64,000 nucleotides of DNA from Orbaceae bacterium ESL0727 (GTDB taxonomy: Bacteria > Pseudomonadota > Gammaproteobacteria > Enterobacterales > Orbaceae). The stretch spans positions 1,302,001 to 1,366,000 of the forward strand of contig JAQTHY010000001.1 of assembly GCA_029433345.1 (NCBI GenBank). The letters are read 5' to 3'. Below, in pieces: positions 30,653-39,928 of this stretch. The position numbers were made by a program, and so were the translations under genes. How positions within the stretch are numbered: the stretch's first letter is position 1; every line of letters starts with the position of its first letter. Below the pieces are notes generated by a model. It did no database searches and had not been told where the DNA came from. It saw nothing but the letters and a program-made list of their open reading frames with translations.

Positions 30653-32081
30653 AATTTTTTCCTGCTTTACCGAATGGGTTGCTAATAATAAATGTGATTA
30701 ATCCGATGATTAATGAAGGCACAATCGGATGGAAATGCATGAGTTGAATATGATAACTCGCCAGCACAATATAACAGATTGCCCCGGCAAACATGGAACA
30801 AAGTGCGCCGGTTGCATTGGCTTTTTTCCAATAGAGTCCTAATACCAATGGCCATAGAAAGACGGCTTCTAATCCACCAAAAGCTAATAAATTTAGCCAA
30901 ATGATCATATCTGGTGGATTCCATGCGGCAAGAATTAATAATCCACCAAAGAGAATCGTAATGGCGACTGAAATACGGGTTAACTTTTGGTCATTATACT
31001 GTTTATTTGGCGAGATGCTTAAGAACAGGTCTTTAATAATCACCGACGAAACCTGAAGTAATTGCGCGTTGATAGTCGACATAATAGCCGCTAATGGTGC
31101 AGCTAAGAAAATACCGGCAGCCAGTGGCGGTAACACTTTAATGATTAAGGTTGGTACGACTTGATCGGGAATGGTTAAGTCATCGACAAGGACACGGCCA
31201 AGCGCACCAGAAAGATGCATGGTAAACATAATAATGCTAACGACAATTGTGCCAATAATAATGCCGCGGTGTACAGCTCGGCTATCTTTATACGCCATAC
31301 ATCTTACTGCGGTATGGGGTAAGCCTACCACACCAAAACAGACTAATACCCAAAATGATGTCATGAAAGGGAAATCCATAAAATCTTTAGGACCTTGCGG
31401 TGTGAGTAGCGCAGGATCGATCTCGTGTAAGCGTGTCATTATCTGCGGAATCCCACCTCCAGCATAGATAATCGCCACTAAAAGCAAAATCGCACCGATG
31501 ATCATCACTAAACCTTGAAAGGCATCATTTAAAATACTGGCGCGAAAACCACCAAATGCCGTATAAATTACTGTGCCGATACCAAAAATGAGGAGACCAA
31601 TATCGTAAGGAATGGCAACTGATGATTCCAATAGTCTTGCCCCACCAATAAACTGCACGGTCATGGCGCCAATAAAAGCAACCACGATAGTGATACTGGC
31701 AAACCAGACGATTAAACGGCTTTTATAATGCGCATACAGCATATCACTTAAGGTAATGGCATTATATTTGCGCGCCAAAATGGCAAATTTCTTTCCTAAA
31801 ATACCGAGTGAGAGTAAAACGGTCGGCACTTGTATCATAGAGAGCAGTACCCAACCTAGACCATATTTATAGGCCGCACCAGGTCCACCAATAAACGAAC
31901 TGGCACTGATATAGGTTGCGGCGAGTGTCATGGCTAATAAGAATCCGCCCATCGTACGATTGCCAATAAAGTAGTCGGCAAATTGATTGACTTTTTTACG
32001 TTTGATATACGCATAGGCTGATAGAGCAAAGACTAAAGCAAGATAAATAATGAGGGGTAAAAGGATATCAATATGCATCAT
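30627..32081 (-). CDS. panF: Sodium/pantothenate symporter
   Basis: 484 residues and about 13 membrane segments of the sodium:solute symporter family. [44 protein letters not shown] is the conserved N-terminal part, and [13 protein letters not shown] lies in the core. PanF imports pantothenate for coenzyme A synthesis, which also serves the CoA-heavy ato and cit pathways here. Upstream is yhdT, as in E. coli, but accB and accC are absent. Confidence 0.93.
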   Translation of the reverse strand: MMHIDILLPLIIYLALVFALSAYAYIKRKKVNQFADYFIGNRTMGGFLLAMTLAATYISASSFIGGPGAAYKYGLGWVLLSMIQVPTVLLSLGILGKKFAILARKYNAITLSDMLYAHYKSRLIVWFASITIVVAFIGAMTVQFIGGARLLESSVAIPYDIGLLIFGIGTVIYTAFGGFRASILNDAFQGLVMIIGAILLLVAIIYAGGGIPQIMTRLHEIDPALLTPQGPKDFMDFPFMTSFWVLVCFGVVGLPHTAVRCMAYKDSRAVHRGIIIGTIVVSIIMFTMHLSGALGRVLVDDLTIPDQVVPTLIIKVLPPLAAGIFLAAPLAAIMSTINAQLLQVSSVIIKDLFLSISPNKQYNDQKLTRISVAITILFGGLLILAAWNPPDMIIWLNLLAFGGLEAVFLWPLVLGLYWKKANATGALCSMFAGAICYIVLASYHIQLMHFHPIVPSLIIGLITFIISNPFGKAGKNYALDSTQN

Positions 32082-32213
32082 AGACTCAATGTTTTTAATA
32101 GTTAGTTATTCATTATATTAAACGTATTAATAATATTTTGTTTTTTATGTTTATTTTAAGTGTAATTATTTTGAGCGTGACTGTTCTAAATAGAGCGTAT
32201 CTTAAAAAGACCG

Positions 32214-32441
32214 TTATTCTAATGGAATCAGTTTGAATTTCCGCTTTACGGTGTACCAGCAAAGTAGCACAAATCCGATAGGTACGAACAGGCAAGAAAC
32301 CTCAAACCATAATGGAAACCCTAGTATGCCGGGTTCATTTCCTAAACAATATGCGCTAATTAGCCATGCAATAAGATAAATACACGTTAATAATAACGAC
32401 CATACGGCTTCTTTATTAGCCTGTTGATAACGTTTATCCAT
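32214..32441 (-). CDS. yhdT: YhdT family small membrane protein
   Basis: 75 residues with two membrane helices, matching E. coli YhdT (MDKRYQQANKEAVW at the start, FPLWFE between helices, IPLE at the end). Function unknown. ATG at 32441 aligns with the E. coli start; a GTG at 32456 would add five residues. It lies 132 bases before panF. In E. coli it follows accC, while here its upstream neighbour is the divergent ilvC. Confidence 0.82.
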   Translation of the reverse strand: MDKRYQQANKEAVWSLLLTCIYLIAWLISAYCLGNEPGILGFPLWFEVSCLFVPIGFVLLCWYTVKRKFKLIPLE

Positions 32442-32519
32442 TTCGATTTTTACCACTACTAATTAAGTTGATAAATAAAAGTCGGGCTAGAGTAAAAGAA
32501 AACCTCACTTTTGGCAAGT

Positions 32520-32540
32520 ATGTTGCAATATGTGCAACAT
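32520..32540. promoter_or_regulatory. IlvY-type operator upstream of ilvC
   Basis: A perfect dyad ATGTTGCA-ATATG-TGCAACAT. The core TTGCA-N5-TGCAA fits the LysR T-N11-A form and the IlvY site family as I recall it. It is centred about 60 bases upstream of a TATAAA box at 32588-32593 that lacks a decent -35 hexamer, as expected for an activator-dependent promoter. No ilvY gene is adjacent. Confidence 0.6.
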
Positions 32541-32587
32541 GACATTTTATATATATCAATTTTCGCAATAAAGAAAAAAGCGTAGAC

Positions 32588-32643
32588 TATAAATCAATAA
32601 AGCAAATAGACCATGTGTAAGAACACGATGGTTTGTCTTTTTT
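32588..32643 (+). promoter_or_regulatory. ilvC promoter -10 box and terminator-like leader hairpin
   Basis: TATAAA at 32588-32593 predicts a start near 32600. Immediately after, ACCATGTGT (32610-32618) pairs with ACAC-G-ATGGT (32623-32632, one bulged G) around an AAGA loop, followed by TTGTCTTTTTTC. This looks like an intrinsic terminator in the first 45 bases of the ilvC leader. I see no convincing leader peptide and no obvious antiterminator partner. Confidence 0.45.
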
Positions 32644-32723
32644 CATACCTATTTAGATCGTTGCCGGTAGCATTAAGCAGTGATTGGAATGGGAAAATAG
32701 ATTATTTTATGGAGAATAGGAAT

Positions 32724-34202
32724 ATGTCAAATTATTTTAATACATTAAATTTACGCGAAAAGCTATCGCAATTAGGTAAATGCCGTTTTATGGCACGTTC
32801 AGAATTTGCTTCTGGTGCTGATTTTTTAAAAGGTAAAAAGATTGTGATTATTGGTTGTGGTGCGCAAGGCCTCAATCAAGGGCTGAATATGCGTGATTCA
32901 GGCTTAGATATTGCTTATGCATTACGTAAAGAAGCGATTGCTGAAAAACGTGCTTCATGGCGTCGTGCGACCGAAAATGGTTTTAAAGTTGGTACTTATG
33001 AAGAGATGATCCCAACTGCGGATTTAGTGATTAACTTAACGCCAGATAAACAACATTCTGCTGTTGTGCAAGCAGTACAACCATTAATGAAAAAAGGTGC
33101 TGCACTTGGGTATTCTCACGGTTTTAACATTGTGGAAGTCGGCGAAAAAATTCGTCCCGATATCACTGTGGTTATGTCAGCACCAAAATGCCCAGGTACC
33201 GAAGTACGTGAAGAATATAAACGTGGTTTTGGCGTACCAACATTGATTGCTGTTCACCCTGAAAACGATCCTAAAGGTGAAGGTTTAGCGATTGCTAAAG
33301 CTTGGGCGGCAGCAACAGGTGGACACCGTGCTGGGGTTTTACAATCTTCATTTGTGGCTGAAGTCAAATCTGACTTAATGGGTGAACAAACTATTTTATG
33401 TGGTATGTTGCAAGCTGGCTCACTACTTTGTTTTGATAAATTAGTGGCAGATGGTGTTGATCCTGCTTATGCCTGTAAATTAATTCAATACGGTTGGGAA
33501 ACCGTAACCGAAGCATTAAAACAGGGCGGTATCACATTAATGATGGATCGTTTATCTAATCCAGCTAAATTGCGTGCCCATGCACTCGCTAAAGAGTTGA
33601 AAGTGATCTTGAAAGACCTGTATCGTAAACATATGGATGATATTATGTCAGGCGAATTTTCGTCTACTATGATGGCCGATTGGGCAAATGGTGATAAAAA
33701 CTTGCTTAAATGGCGTAAAGAAACAGGCGAAACTCCATTCGAAAAAGCCGCTGAATATAAAGGTAAAATCGATGAACAAACCTATTTTGACCAAGGCGTA
33801 TTGATGATTGCGATGGCTAAAGCAGGTGTCGAACTTGCCTTTGAAACTATGCTAGAATCTGGCATTTTACCTGAATCTGCTTATTATGAATCACTGCATG
33901 AATTACCGTTGATTGCTAATACCATTGCACGTAAACGTCTATACGAAATGAATGTGGTTATTTCGGATACCGCTGAATATGGTAACTATCTATTTGCTAA
34001 CGTCGCTATTCCATTATTGAAAGAAAAATTCATGCCAATGGTACAACCTGGTGATATTGGTAAAGCTATTCCTGAAGGCAGTGTTGATAATACGTTATTA
34101 CGTGATGTGAATGAAGAAATTCGTAATCATCCAATTGAAAAAGTGGGTCGTAAATTACGTAGCTATATGACAGATATGAAGAAGATTCACGTTGCTAATT
34201 AA
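32724..34202 (+). CDS. ilvC: Ketol-acid reductoisomerase (class II)
   Basis: 492 residues, the long enterobacterial class. It converts acetolactate and acetohydroxybutyrate to dihydroxy acids in branched-chain amino acid synthesis, with [37 protein letters not shown] is the nucleotide-binding region; [20 protein letters not shown] and [15 protein letters not shown] follow. Start at 32724 is set by GGAG and AGG just upstream and by E. coli length. The frame is open back to 32613, but that part overlaps the leader hairpin. The acetolactate synthase genes are 16 kb away. Confidence 0.97.
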   Translation: MSNYFNTLNLREKLSQLGKCRFMARSEFASGADFLKGKKIVIIGCGAQGLNQGLNMRDSGLDIAYALRKEAIAEKRASWRRATENGFKVGTYEEMIPTADLVINLTPDKQHSAVVQAVQPLMKKGAALGYSHGFNIVEVGEKIRPDITVVMSAPKCPGTEVREEYKRGFGVPTLIAVHPENDPKGEGLAIAKAWAAATGGHRAGVLQSSFVAEVKSDLMGEQTILCGMLQAGSLLCFDKLVADGVDPAYACKLIQYGWETVTEALKQGGITLMMDRLSNPAKLRAHALAKELKVILKDLYRKHMDDIMSGEFSSTMMADWANGDKNLLKWRKETGETPFEKAAEYKGKIDEQTYFDQGVLMIAMAKAGVELAFETMLESGILPESAYYESLHELPLIANTIARKRLYEMNVVISDTAEYGNYLFANVAIPLLKEKFMPMVQPGDIGKAIPEGSVDNTLLRDVNEEIRNHPIEKVGRKLRSYMTDMKKIHVAN

Positions 34203-34303
34203 TGATATTATCATTAATTGATAACCGTTACCTTTTAAGGTTGTGAGGTTATCTTTGCTATCACTATTTTGTTAATTGTGGTTAGCGGAATAGAAGAAAA
34301 AGA

Positions 34304-34341
34304 GGAATTATCGGCACCATGCGCGATAGTTCCTTTTTTTT
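34304..34341 (+). terminator. Rho-independent terminator after ilvC
   Basis: GGAATTATCG (34304-34313) pairs with CGATAGTTCC (34324-34333), ten positions with one G-T, then eight Ts (34334-34341). Confidence 0.88.
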
Positions 34342-34385
34342 ATCTTACAGTTATGCTGATTTAGATTTAGACAAATAGTTTTTCA

Positions 34386-34420
34386 ATGTTTCAGAACTAT
34401 CCTACGTTTATGTCAAAATT
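34386..34420 (+). repeat. Dispersed 35 bp repeat, copy D
   Basis: Reads ATGTTTCAGAAC, TATCCT, ACGTTTATGTCAAAATT, one or two changes from the consensus. A lone copy; no inverted partner lies nearby. Confidence 0.85.
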
Positions 34421-34555
34421 TATCAGCTGTATTCCTTTTTCACTAGAAATAGCTCATCAACAATTGATCATTAAAAACGAATAATTAAAAACGGATCATC
34501 AAAAACAACTCACTCAAAGCAGAAACATAATAATAAGGCTAGCTTAGCAAACAGA

Positions 34556-35878
34556 TCATTTAAGAGTGATTTTGCTATTGCTTTGTGAATCTGATTTGGG
34601 GGAAGCACGCTTAAGCGTAATATCACTGCTCGGTATACAACTACAAGCTAAAATCTGTTGATCGGTTTTGATGGCTGATTGTGTTAGTGGGGAAACATGA
34701 CCGGAGACTAACGTCACCTGGCAACGGCCACAAATCCCTGCACGGCAGGAGTAAGGGAGCTGAATATTATGCTGTTCGAGCTGCTCTAATAGCGTTTGCT
34801 GATTATTACCTGGAAAGGCGTGACCTTCAAAGGTGATGTGGTACTGTTTTACAGGTTGTTTTTTGTGCAGCCGTGATTCAGCAGAGTCTGCGTTTTTAAT
34901 CTCACGGTGAGTTGATTTATGTTTAGCTAAATCATCAGAATGCTCGTGATCTTGATTAACAGGACCATAACTAGCATGATCATCACTCACGCGGTTATGA
35001 TTGCGCGTCTGCGCCATTGTACTTGGCTTGCGCGTATTGTGGTTAACCGGGAGATAAGATTTAGCCGCTTTATGTGCTAACACCTCAATCTGATCGCCGA
35101 CTGTTACGGTACCATAGTGACGAGCAATCATATTTATACCAAAATCAACGTCACCTTGTTGGTCGGTGCGAAAGGTGTGCAGCGTATTTAGTGGCTCATT
35201 ATTGAGCAGATGGGTCGCGCTATCAACATTAATTGTCGATAACACACAGCGGCTACAGGGTTTGACTAAATCAAAAATAACATTGCCGATTTTGATTGTC
35301 TGCCAACCATCTTCGGCAAAGGGAAGTGCGCCATCGACGATAATATTGCCACGAAATTGTCGAATATCCAATTTTTCAGGGCAGTGTTGTTGTAAATAAT
35401 CAAACGAAGCGCGATTTAGCAATAAATAAGGGTAACCATCGGCAAAACTGAGCGCGGTATCGGGATAGCGTTTCACGCGGCGTGATAAAGTAGCCCCCAC
35501 CCAACGCAGTTGGACATCTTTTTGTAAAAAATCACTCAAAAAACGATTAATCCGGATAGGGGCTATCTGGGCAGTAAAATGGTTACCCCACACTTCGGTT
35601 GGCTCACCGGTAGACGAAAAATCGGCTAAGTCAACCGTCATGGTTTGCCGAGTTGTCGATGTCACTGGCAGTGAAATTTCGATTTGATTATTGATCAATG
35701 CGGTTTGGCATTTTAGCAGCATAGGGTATTTTCGAGCGGTGATAAAGGTGCCGTTTGTTTCACTCAGCATTAAAACACGATCATGCTCGAAACCACTTGC
35801 TTGTGCATTGGCTTGCGGCAATGCAATACCTTTCATGGATTTAACTGGATAGATAAAAATTTGCTTAACCGATAACAT
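34556..35878 (-). CDS. ycbX: YcbX-like MOSC protein with C-terminal 2Fe-2S ferredoxin domain
   Basis: 440 residues. A MOSC N-terminal beta barrel (IFIYPVKSMKGIALPQA) and MOSC domain (FRGNIIVDGALPFAEDGW, KPCSRCVLSTINVDS) take up about 1-265. A C-terminal ferredoxin domain (about 345-430) has the cluster ligands C-x4-C-x2-C in CRAGICGRC and a later Cys in ILACSC. E. coli YcbX reduces N-hydroxylated bases with CysJ. It is about 70 residues longer than E. coli because of a His/Asp-rich linker at about 268-340. It is the only gene on its strand here. Confidence 0.85.
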   Translation of the reverse strand: MLSVKQIFIYPVKSMKGIALPQANAQASGFEHDRVLMLSETNGTFITARKYPMLLKCQTALINNQIEISLPVTSTTRQTMTVDLADFSSTGEPTEVWGNHFTAQIAPIRINRFLSDFLQKDVQLRWVGATLSRRVKRYPDTALSFADGYPYLLLNRASFDYLQQHCPEKLDIRQFRGNIIVDGALPFAEDGWQTIKIGNVIFDLVKPCSRCVLSTINVDSATHLLNNEPLNTLHTFRTDQQGDVDFGINMIARHYGTVTVGDQIEVLAHKAAKSYLPVNHNTRKPSTMAQTRNHNRVSDDHASYGPVNQDHEHSDDLAKHKSTHREIKNADSAESRLHKKQPVKQYHITFEGHAFPGNNQQTLLEQLEQHNIQLPYSCRAGICGRCQVTLVSGHVSPLTQSAIKTDQQILACSCIPSSDITLKRASPKSDSQSNSKITLK

Positions 35879-36142
35879 AGGGATGGGTGCTATTGCAGAT
35901 AAAATAATAAATAAGTATACAGCAAATTATCTTTTTTTATATACTCTTTCCAATTGGGTTAGGTAAGTTTGTTATTTTGCTAATACATGACTGGCTTTTG
36001 CGTGATGTTAAGCATGTAAAGCAAAACGGTAATAAGGATTCGCCTTTATCGGATGTATGATTATTGAGCGATGCTGGTTTGCCTGCGTAGCGTATAAATT
36101 TGCCACATCATAAACTATACACAGTAGGGGCTCTCAATTAAC

Positions 36143-37126
36143 ATGGACTATTACTTAAAGCAAAAACAGTTATTGGGCGCTGAACTCTATCCTGATTCGC
36201 TGCGTCACGTGCATTCACAATTCGCCATGCAAGCATTATTGAAAGAAGTCTGCCTTTCCCCTAAACCGGGTTTAGTCGATATGAATAATACCGGATCGCA
36301 CCGCGATATGGATTTTACGACGTTTATTGCCAGTATTCGTGCCATTGCTCCTTGGTTAGATCAATTTTATCATTATGGTTATGCATTTATGGATTCTATT
36401 GAGGCGCGATCTCATGCCATCACGTCTGCTTTATTATCAGGTGAGAATAATCCCTATTTTTTGCAGGGAATACGTCCATTAGGTATACAGTGCGAGCAAG
36501 CCATGTTTGCGGCGACAAAGCGAGTCAATACCCATAAAGGAGGGATTTTTGCGTTTGGCTTATTATTGAGTGCCATTGGTTATCTACAAAAACAGTCTAG
36601 CCAATTGGATTATCAGAAGATTTGTCGTGTGGTTGCGACCATTTGTCACGGTATTGTGGATCATGAATTAACCCAGAAAGTTGACACCTCGTCAATGGGG
36701 GAAAAATTATTTAAACGTCATCAATTAGCTGGCGCAAGGGGCGAGGCAGAATCGGGATATCGTACCGTGCGTGAAATCTCATTGCCGATCTATATCGAAA
36801 TGCGTGATAAAGGCTATGATGAAGAGAGTAGTTTATTACAAGCGCTGCTCTATCTGCTTGCCTACAATCCTGATACCAATTTAGTGGCACGAGGTGGATT
36901 AGAAGGACTGGCATTTGTGCAACAGGCAGCGAAACAGCTGTTACGTGCAGGTGGCATTTGCCAAACAACGGGACGACAAGCGCTTTATGATCTTGATTTG
37001 GCCTTGATAAAACGGAATCTTAGCCCGGGTGGCAGTGCTGATCTGATTGCGATTACCTGGTTTTTAGCGCAATATCAGGGGGAGAGTTCTCCTTCTCAAC
37101 ATACGCCAATAGTCTATCCTAACTAA
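36143..37126 (+). CDS. citG: Triphosphoribosyl-dephospho-CoA synthase CitG
   Basis: 327 residues, somewhat longer than E. coli CitG (292). It makes the prosthetic-group precursor of citrate lyase from dephospho-CoA and ATP. LSPKPGLVDMNNTGSHRDMDF, GIRPLGIQCEQAMF, NTHKGGIFAFGLL and the late GARGEAESGY are family motifs. It is separated from the other cit genes by the divergent citB-citA pair, so it needs its own promoter. CitX, which attaches the product to CitD, is at the far end of the locus. Confidence 0.93.
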   Translation: MDYYLKQKQLLGAELYPDSLRHVHSQFAMQALLKEVCLSPKPGLVDMNNTGSHRDMDFTTFIASIRAIAPWLDQFYHYGYAFMDSIEARSHAITSALLSGENNPYFLQGIRPLGIQCEQAMFAATKRVNTHKGGIFAFGLLLSAIGYLQKQSSQLDYQKICRVVATICHGIVDHELTQKVDTSSMGEKLFKRHQLAGARGEAESGYRTVREISLPIYIEMRDKGYDEESSLLQALLYLLAYNPDTNLVARGGLEGLAFVQQAAKQLLRAGGICQTTGRQALYDLDLALIKRNLSPGGSADLIAITWFLAQYQGESSPSQHTPIVYPN

Positions 37127-37189
37127 TCTATAGCATGGGCGATAAGGTAACGCAGCCTAACTCATTACCTCTTTTTCATTTACTCGTCA

Positions 37190-37390
37190 GCATGTTTCGG
37201 CGCTATATTCCACAGAGATGTTCCATAAATATGCTCCACAAAACAAATATGCCCCACAGATATGCTTCACAAATATGTGCTGAAGCTATGTTCCGGTAAA
37301 GGTAGACGACAGCATAGAAGTATCAATAAACGATCGAACAATAATTCAAACAACAAGTCAAGCAACAATGCAAACAATAATTCAAACAGA
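37190..37390. repeat. Degenerate repeats between citG and citB
   Basis: Two families of local repeats: ATATGCTCCACANA-like units of about 16-18 bases (37195-37285), then units around CAAACAATAATT of 10-12 bases (37335-37390) that run up to the citB stop. No gene. Confidence 0.5.
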
Positions 37391-37392
37391 AT

Positions 37393-38103
37393 TTATTTAC
37401 CTAGTCGGCGATAGAGTCTTTCAGGACGTCCGATTTTGCCATAATTTATTTCGATAGTGAGTAATTTTGTTTGTACACAATATTCCAGATAACGCCGTGC
37501 TGTAGTTTTACTGATATGTGTTTTCGCAACCACATTTTCGACCGTTTGCGCTTCATCTGTCTGCATAAATAGATCCTTAACTTTCTGTAATGTAATCTCT
37601 TCGATTCCTTTTGAGTGGCGATTGACATCAATAAAATCTTTGGTTTGCAGATTGAACAGCTCATCAATACGGCGTTGATTTAAATGTTGTTGAATACTTT
37701 GTCGATATAAGAAGAGATCAAAGCGTTCGAGCGAATGTTTTAAGCGTTGGTAAGAAACTGGTTTGATAAGGTAATCAAAAGCACCATAACGGATGGCGTT
37801 GCTACAGGTATCAATATCGGTTGCTGCCGTGATAAAGATAACATAACAGGTTAGCTTGTTTTTGATAATATATTCGAATAACTCAATACCTTTGCCATCC
37901 GGGAGATAATTGTCCAACAAGATTAACACTGGGTGCAGTTTATCGACCATAATTTTGGCTTCGGCGAGTGTCGTGGCAATACCGATAATTTGTATATTGG
38001 TGTCGCGCTGAATAAATTCTGCGTTGAGTTCGGCTAAAACCGGTTCGTCTTCGACAATCAATGCTTTGATCTTGTTTTCTTTGTTGCTGAAGGTATTTTT
38101 CAT
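37393..38103 (-). CDS. citB: CitB/DcuR-type response regulator
   Basis: 236 residues. The receiver domain (about 12-130) has the acidic pair VEDEP, phospho-acceptor Asp in LILLDNYLPDGKG, Thr in IFITAATD and Lys in YLIKPVSYQR. A C-terminal helix-turn-helix (AKTHISKTTARRYLEYCV, then IGRPERLYR) matches the CitB/DcuR/DpiA class. It lies 57 bases downstream of citA and should activate the adjacent cit genes when citrate is present. Confidence 0.88.
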   Translation of the reverse strand: MKNTFSNKENKIKALIVEDEPVLAELNAEFIQRDTNIQIIGIATTLAEAKIMVDKLHPVLILLDNYLPDGKGIELFEYIIKNKLTCYVIFITAATDIDTCSNAIRYGAFDYLIKPVSYQRLKHSLERFDLFLYRQSIQQHLNQRRIDELFNLQTKDFIDVNRHSKGIEEITLQKVKDLFMQTDEAQTVENVVAKTHISKTTARRYLEYCVQTKLLTIEINYGKIGRPERLYRRLGK

Positions 38104-38160
38104 CGTGCTACCTCTTGTTTTTCCTTATATGATTTACATTGTAACATAATTTTAGGTGAG

Positions 38161-39753
38161 TTATTTCGGTATAAAAACAGAAAAAATTGTGCCACAAGGT
38201 TCATTATCAGAAAAAGTAATATAACCATGTGCTTTTTGTGTGTAGGTAGAAACTAAATGTAAACCGATACCATGTTCTTTAGGATTTTGTGAGGTCACAC
38301 CGGGTTCGAATATCGAATCGCGAATAGTGTCATCAATGCCACAACCTTGATCACTAACTTCTAAGACAATTTCATCACCTTCGTCATTCAAGTAGAGTTG
38401 TATTGCTTTGCCAGCTTGTGGATTTTTCAAGCAGGCATTAAACGCATTATCCAATAAATTACCTATAATCGATGCGAATTCGGTTTCGGAAAGGGTCGGT
38501 GGCAGCGAGCTCAATTGACACGCAGGATCAAACATTAACGTCAATCCCAATTCGTGTGCTTTGGCATATTTACCAATTAATAGACCACCAATCGCAGGAA
38601 CAAGAATATGCTCAGTAATAAAATCTAAATTCTCCTGATTATCACTGGTGTGTAACGCAATAAAAGCTTGCGCTTCATCGTAACGTTTTAAATAAATCAA
38701 TCCAGATAACGTTGCCATCCAATTTAAATGTTCATGCCGTAACGTTCTTAAATTATCGGCATATTGTTTGATTTGCGTTAACTGCATACTGAGCAAATTA
38801 ATATCATCATAATTTCGAAACGTAATCACCCAACCTTGCAATTGATTATCAATAATAATGCGAATACGGCTGGCAATGACAATCACATCGTTGAAATAGC
38901 AGATTTGATCATGAATATCTTCGGTATTATGTGTATTTCCATAAATAAAATCGGTTGATTTGATAAAGTTAGATAAATTTTGATTGAGTAAATGCTCATC
39001 ACTGATAGTGAGATTTAATATATGGCGAGCAGATTGATTGATATTGATAATTTTATAATCGAGATCAATCGCGATGATTCCTTCAAAAATCGACTCCATA
39101 ATTGATTTTTGACTTTTTACCAATAACGCGATCTCTTTGGGCTCTAAATTAAACATCTGCCTTTTTATCGCTTTAGCAAAGAGAAATGAAAAGATAAATA
39201 AACTGATCAGTAACAGCGTACAAAAAACCAGAAAAGGAATAAATTGTTGCTGATGTAACTTATAAATATCATCAATCATATAACCAACCGAGACAATGCC
39301 GACAACTTTATTATCGGCAGTAATAATCGGTGCTTTCCCACGTAATGACGGACCTAGCGAGCCTTCTCGGATAGTGATAATACTATTGCCGTTGAGCACT
39401 TCATGATTATCCCCCCCAACCATAGGGATATAAAGTGTGCCATTTGCCGTGTGAAATAAACGGTTGGCTTGTGCATCACCAATCACAATATAACTGGCGT
39501 CACTCTGTTTGAAAATATCGTTAACTAATTCGGCAATTTTCTGGGTGTTTTTTTCTTCTACATATTTGATTAAATTAGGACTTACTGCTAACTCTTTAGC
39601 TTGAATTTGTGCTTTGTCGCCCAAACTACTATAGAGCATCGTTTCGGTGATGTTCCAAATATAACTCTGTAATAGTGCAAGACAGATTAAGGAGAAAAGA
39701 AGTAAAGAGACAAACAATTTGGTTGTAAACGAGAAGTTTTTTTTTCTAGCCAT
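38161..39753 (-). CDS. citA: CitA-type sensor histidine kinase
   Basis: 530 residues. An N-terminal membrane helix (about 13-32), a periplasmic PAS-like (PDC/CitA) sensor to about 170, a second helix (about 172-195), a cytoplasmic PAS domain and a HisKA-type core follow. The phospho-His is in LRHEHLNWMATLSG; N box NLLDNAFNAC; G boxes DQGCGIDD and GIGLHLV. Periplasmic LFHTANGTLY and SLRGKAPI resemble the citrate-binding residues of Klebsiella CitA, so citrate is the likely ligand. Divergent from citS. Confidence 0.88.
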   Translation of the reverse strand: MARKKNFSFTTKLFVSLLLFSLICLALLQSYIWNITETMLYSSLGDKAQIQAKELAVSPNLIKYVEEKNTQKIAELVNDIFKQSDASYIVIGDAQANRLFHTANGTLYIPMVGGDNHEVLNGNSIITIREGSLGPSLRGKAPIITADNKVVGIVSVGYMIDDIYKLHQQQFIPFLVFCTLLLISLFIFSFLFAKAIKRQMFNLEPKEIALLVKSQKSIMESIFEGIIAIDLDYKIININQSARHILNLTISDEHLLNQNLSNFIKSTDFIYGNTHNTEDIHDQICYFNDVIVIASRIRIIIDNQLQGWVITFRNYDDINLLSMQLTQIKQYADNLRTLRHEHLNWMATLSGLIYLKRYDEAQAFIALHTSDNQENLDFITEHILVPAIGGLLIGKYAKAHELGLTLMFDPACQLSSLPPTLSETEFASIIGNLLDNAFNACLKNPQAGKAIQLYLNDEGDEIVLEVSDQGCGIDDTIRDSIFEPGVTSQNPKEHGIGLHLVSTYTQKAHGYITFSDNEPCGTIFSVFIPK

Positions 39754-39844
39754 TTAATCGCGATCGTAATTTTTAGGTATAACAAATTGTACCATAGTAT
39801 TAAAAAATATAGAGCCTTTAAAACCATAAAAACCATAGCTAATT

Positions 39845-39860
39845 CATGATTTATATCACA
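39845..39860. promoter_or_regulatory. Candidate CRP site upstream of citS
   Basis: CATGA-TTTATA-TCACA: the right half matches the CRP consensus exactly and the left half at three of five positions. It lies in the citA-citS divergent gap, 84 bases before the citS start. Klebsiella citS is known to be CRP-dependent. Moderate at best. Confidence 0.35.
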
Positions 39861-39928
39861 AAATTATAAGAAAGATTCTGCGATGATGGGTGAATCGTAA
39901 AAACACATTTTTTGGAGAAAAGCATTAT

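Larger units (their letters stand above)
34203..34555. other. Spacer between ilvC and ycbX
   Basis: 353 bases without a gene between convergent genes. Holds the ilvC terminator, repeat copy D, and a run of degenerate units around ATCATTAAAAACG (34460-34510). Confidence 0.6.

Noticed and set aside
32613-32723. Longer IlvC starting at 32613
   Set aside because: The extension overlaps the leader hairpin, has no ribosome site and exceeds family length; 32724 has GGAG and AGG upstream.
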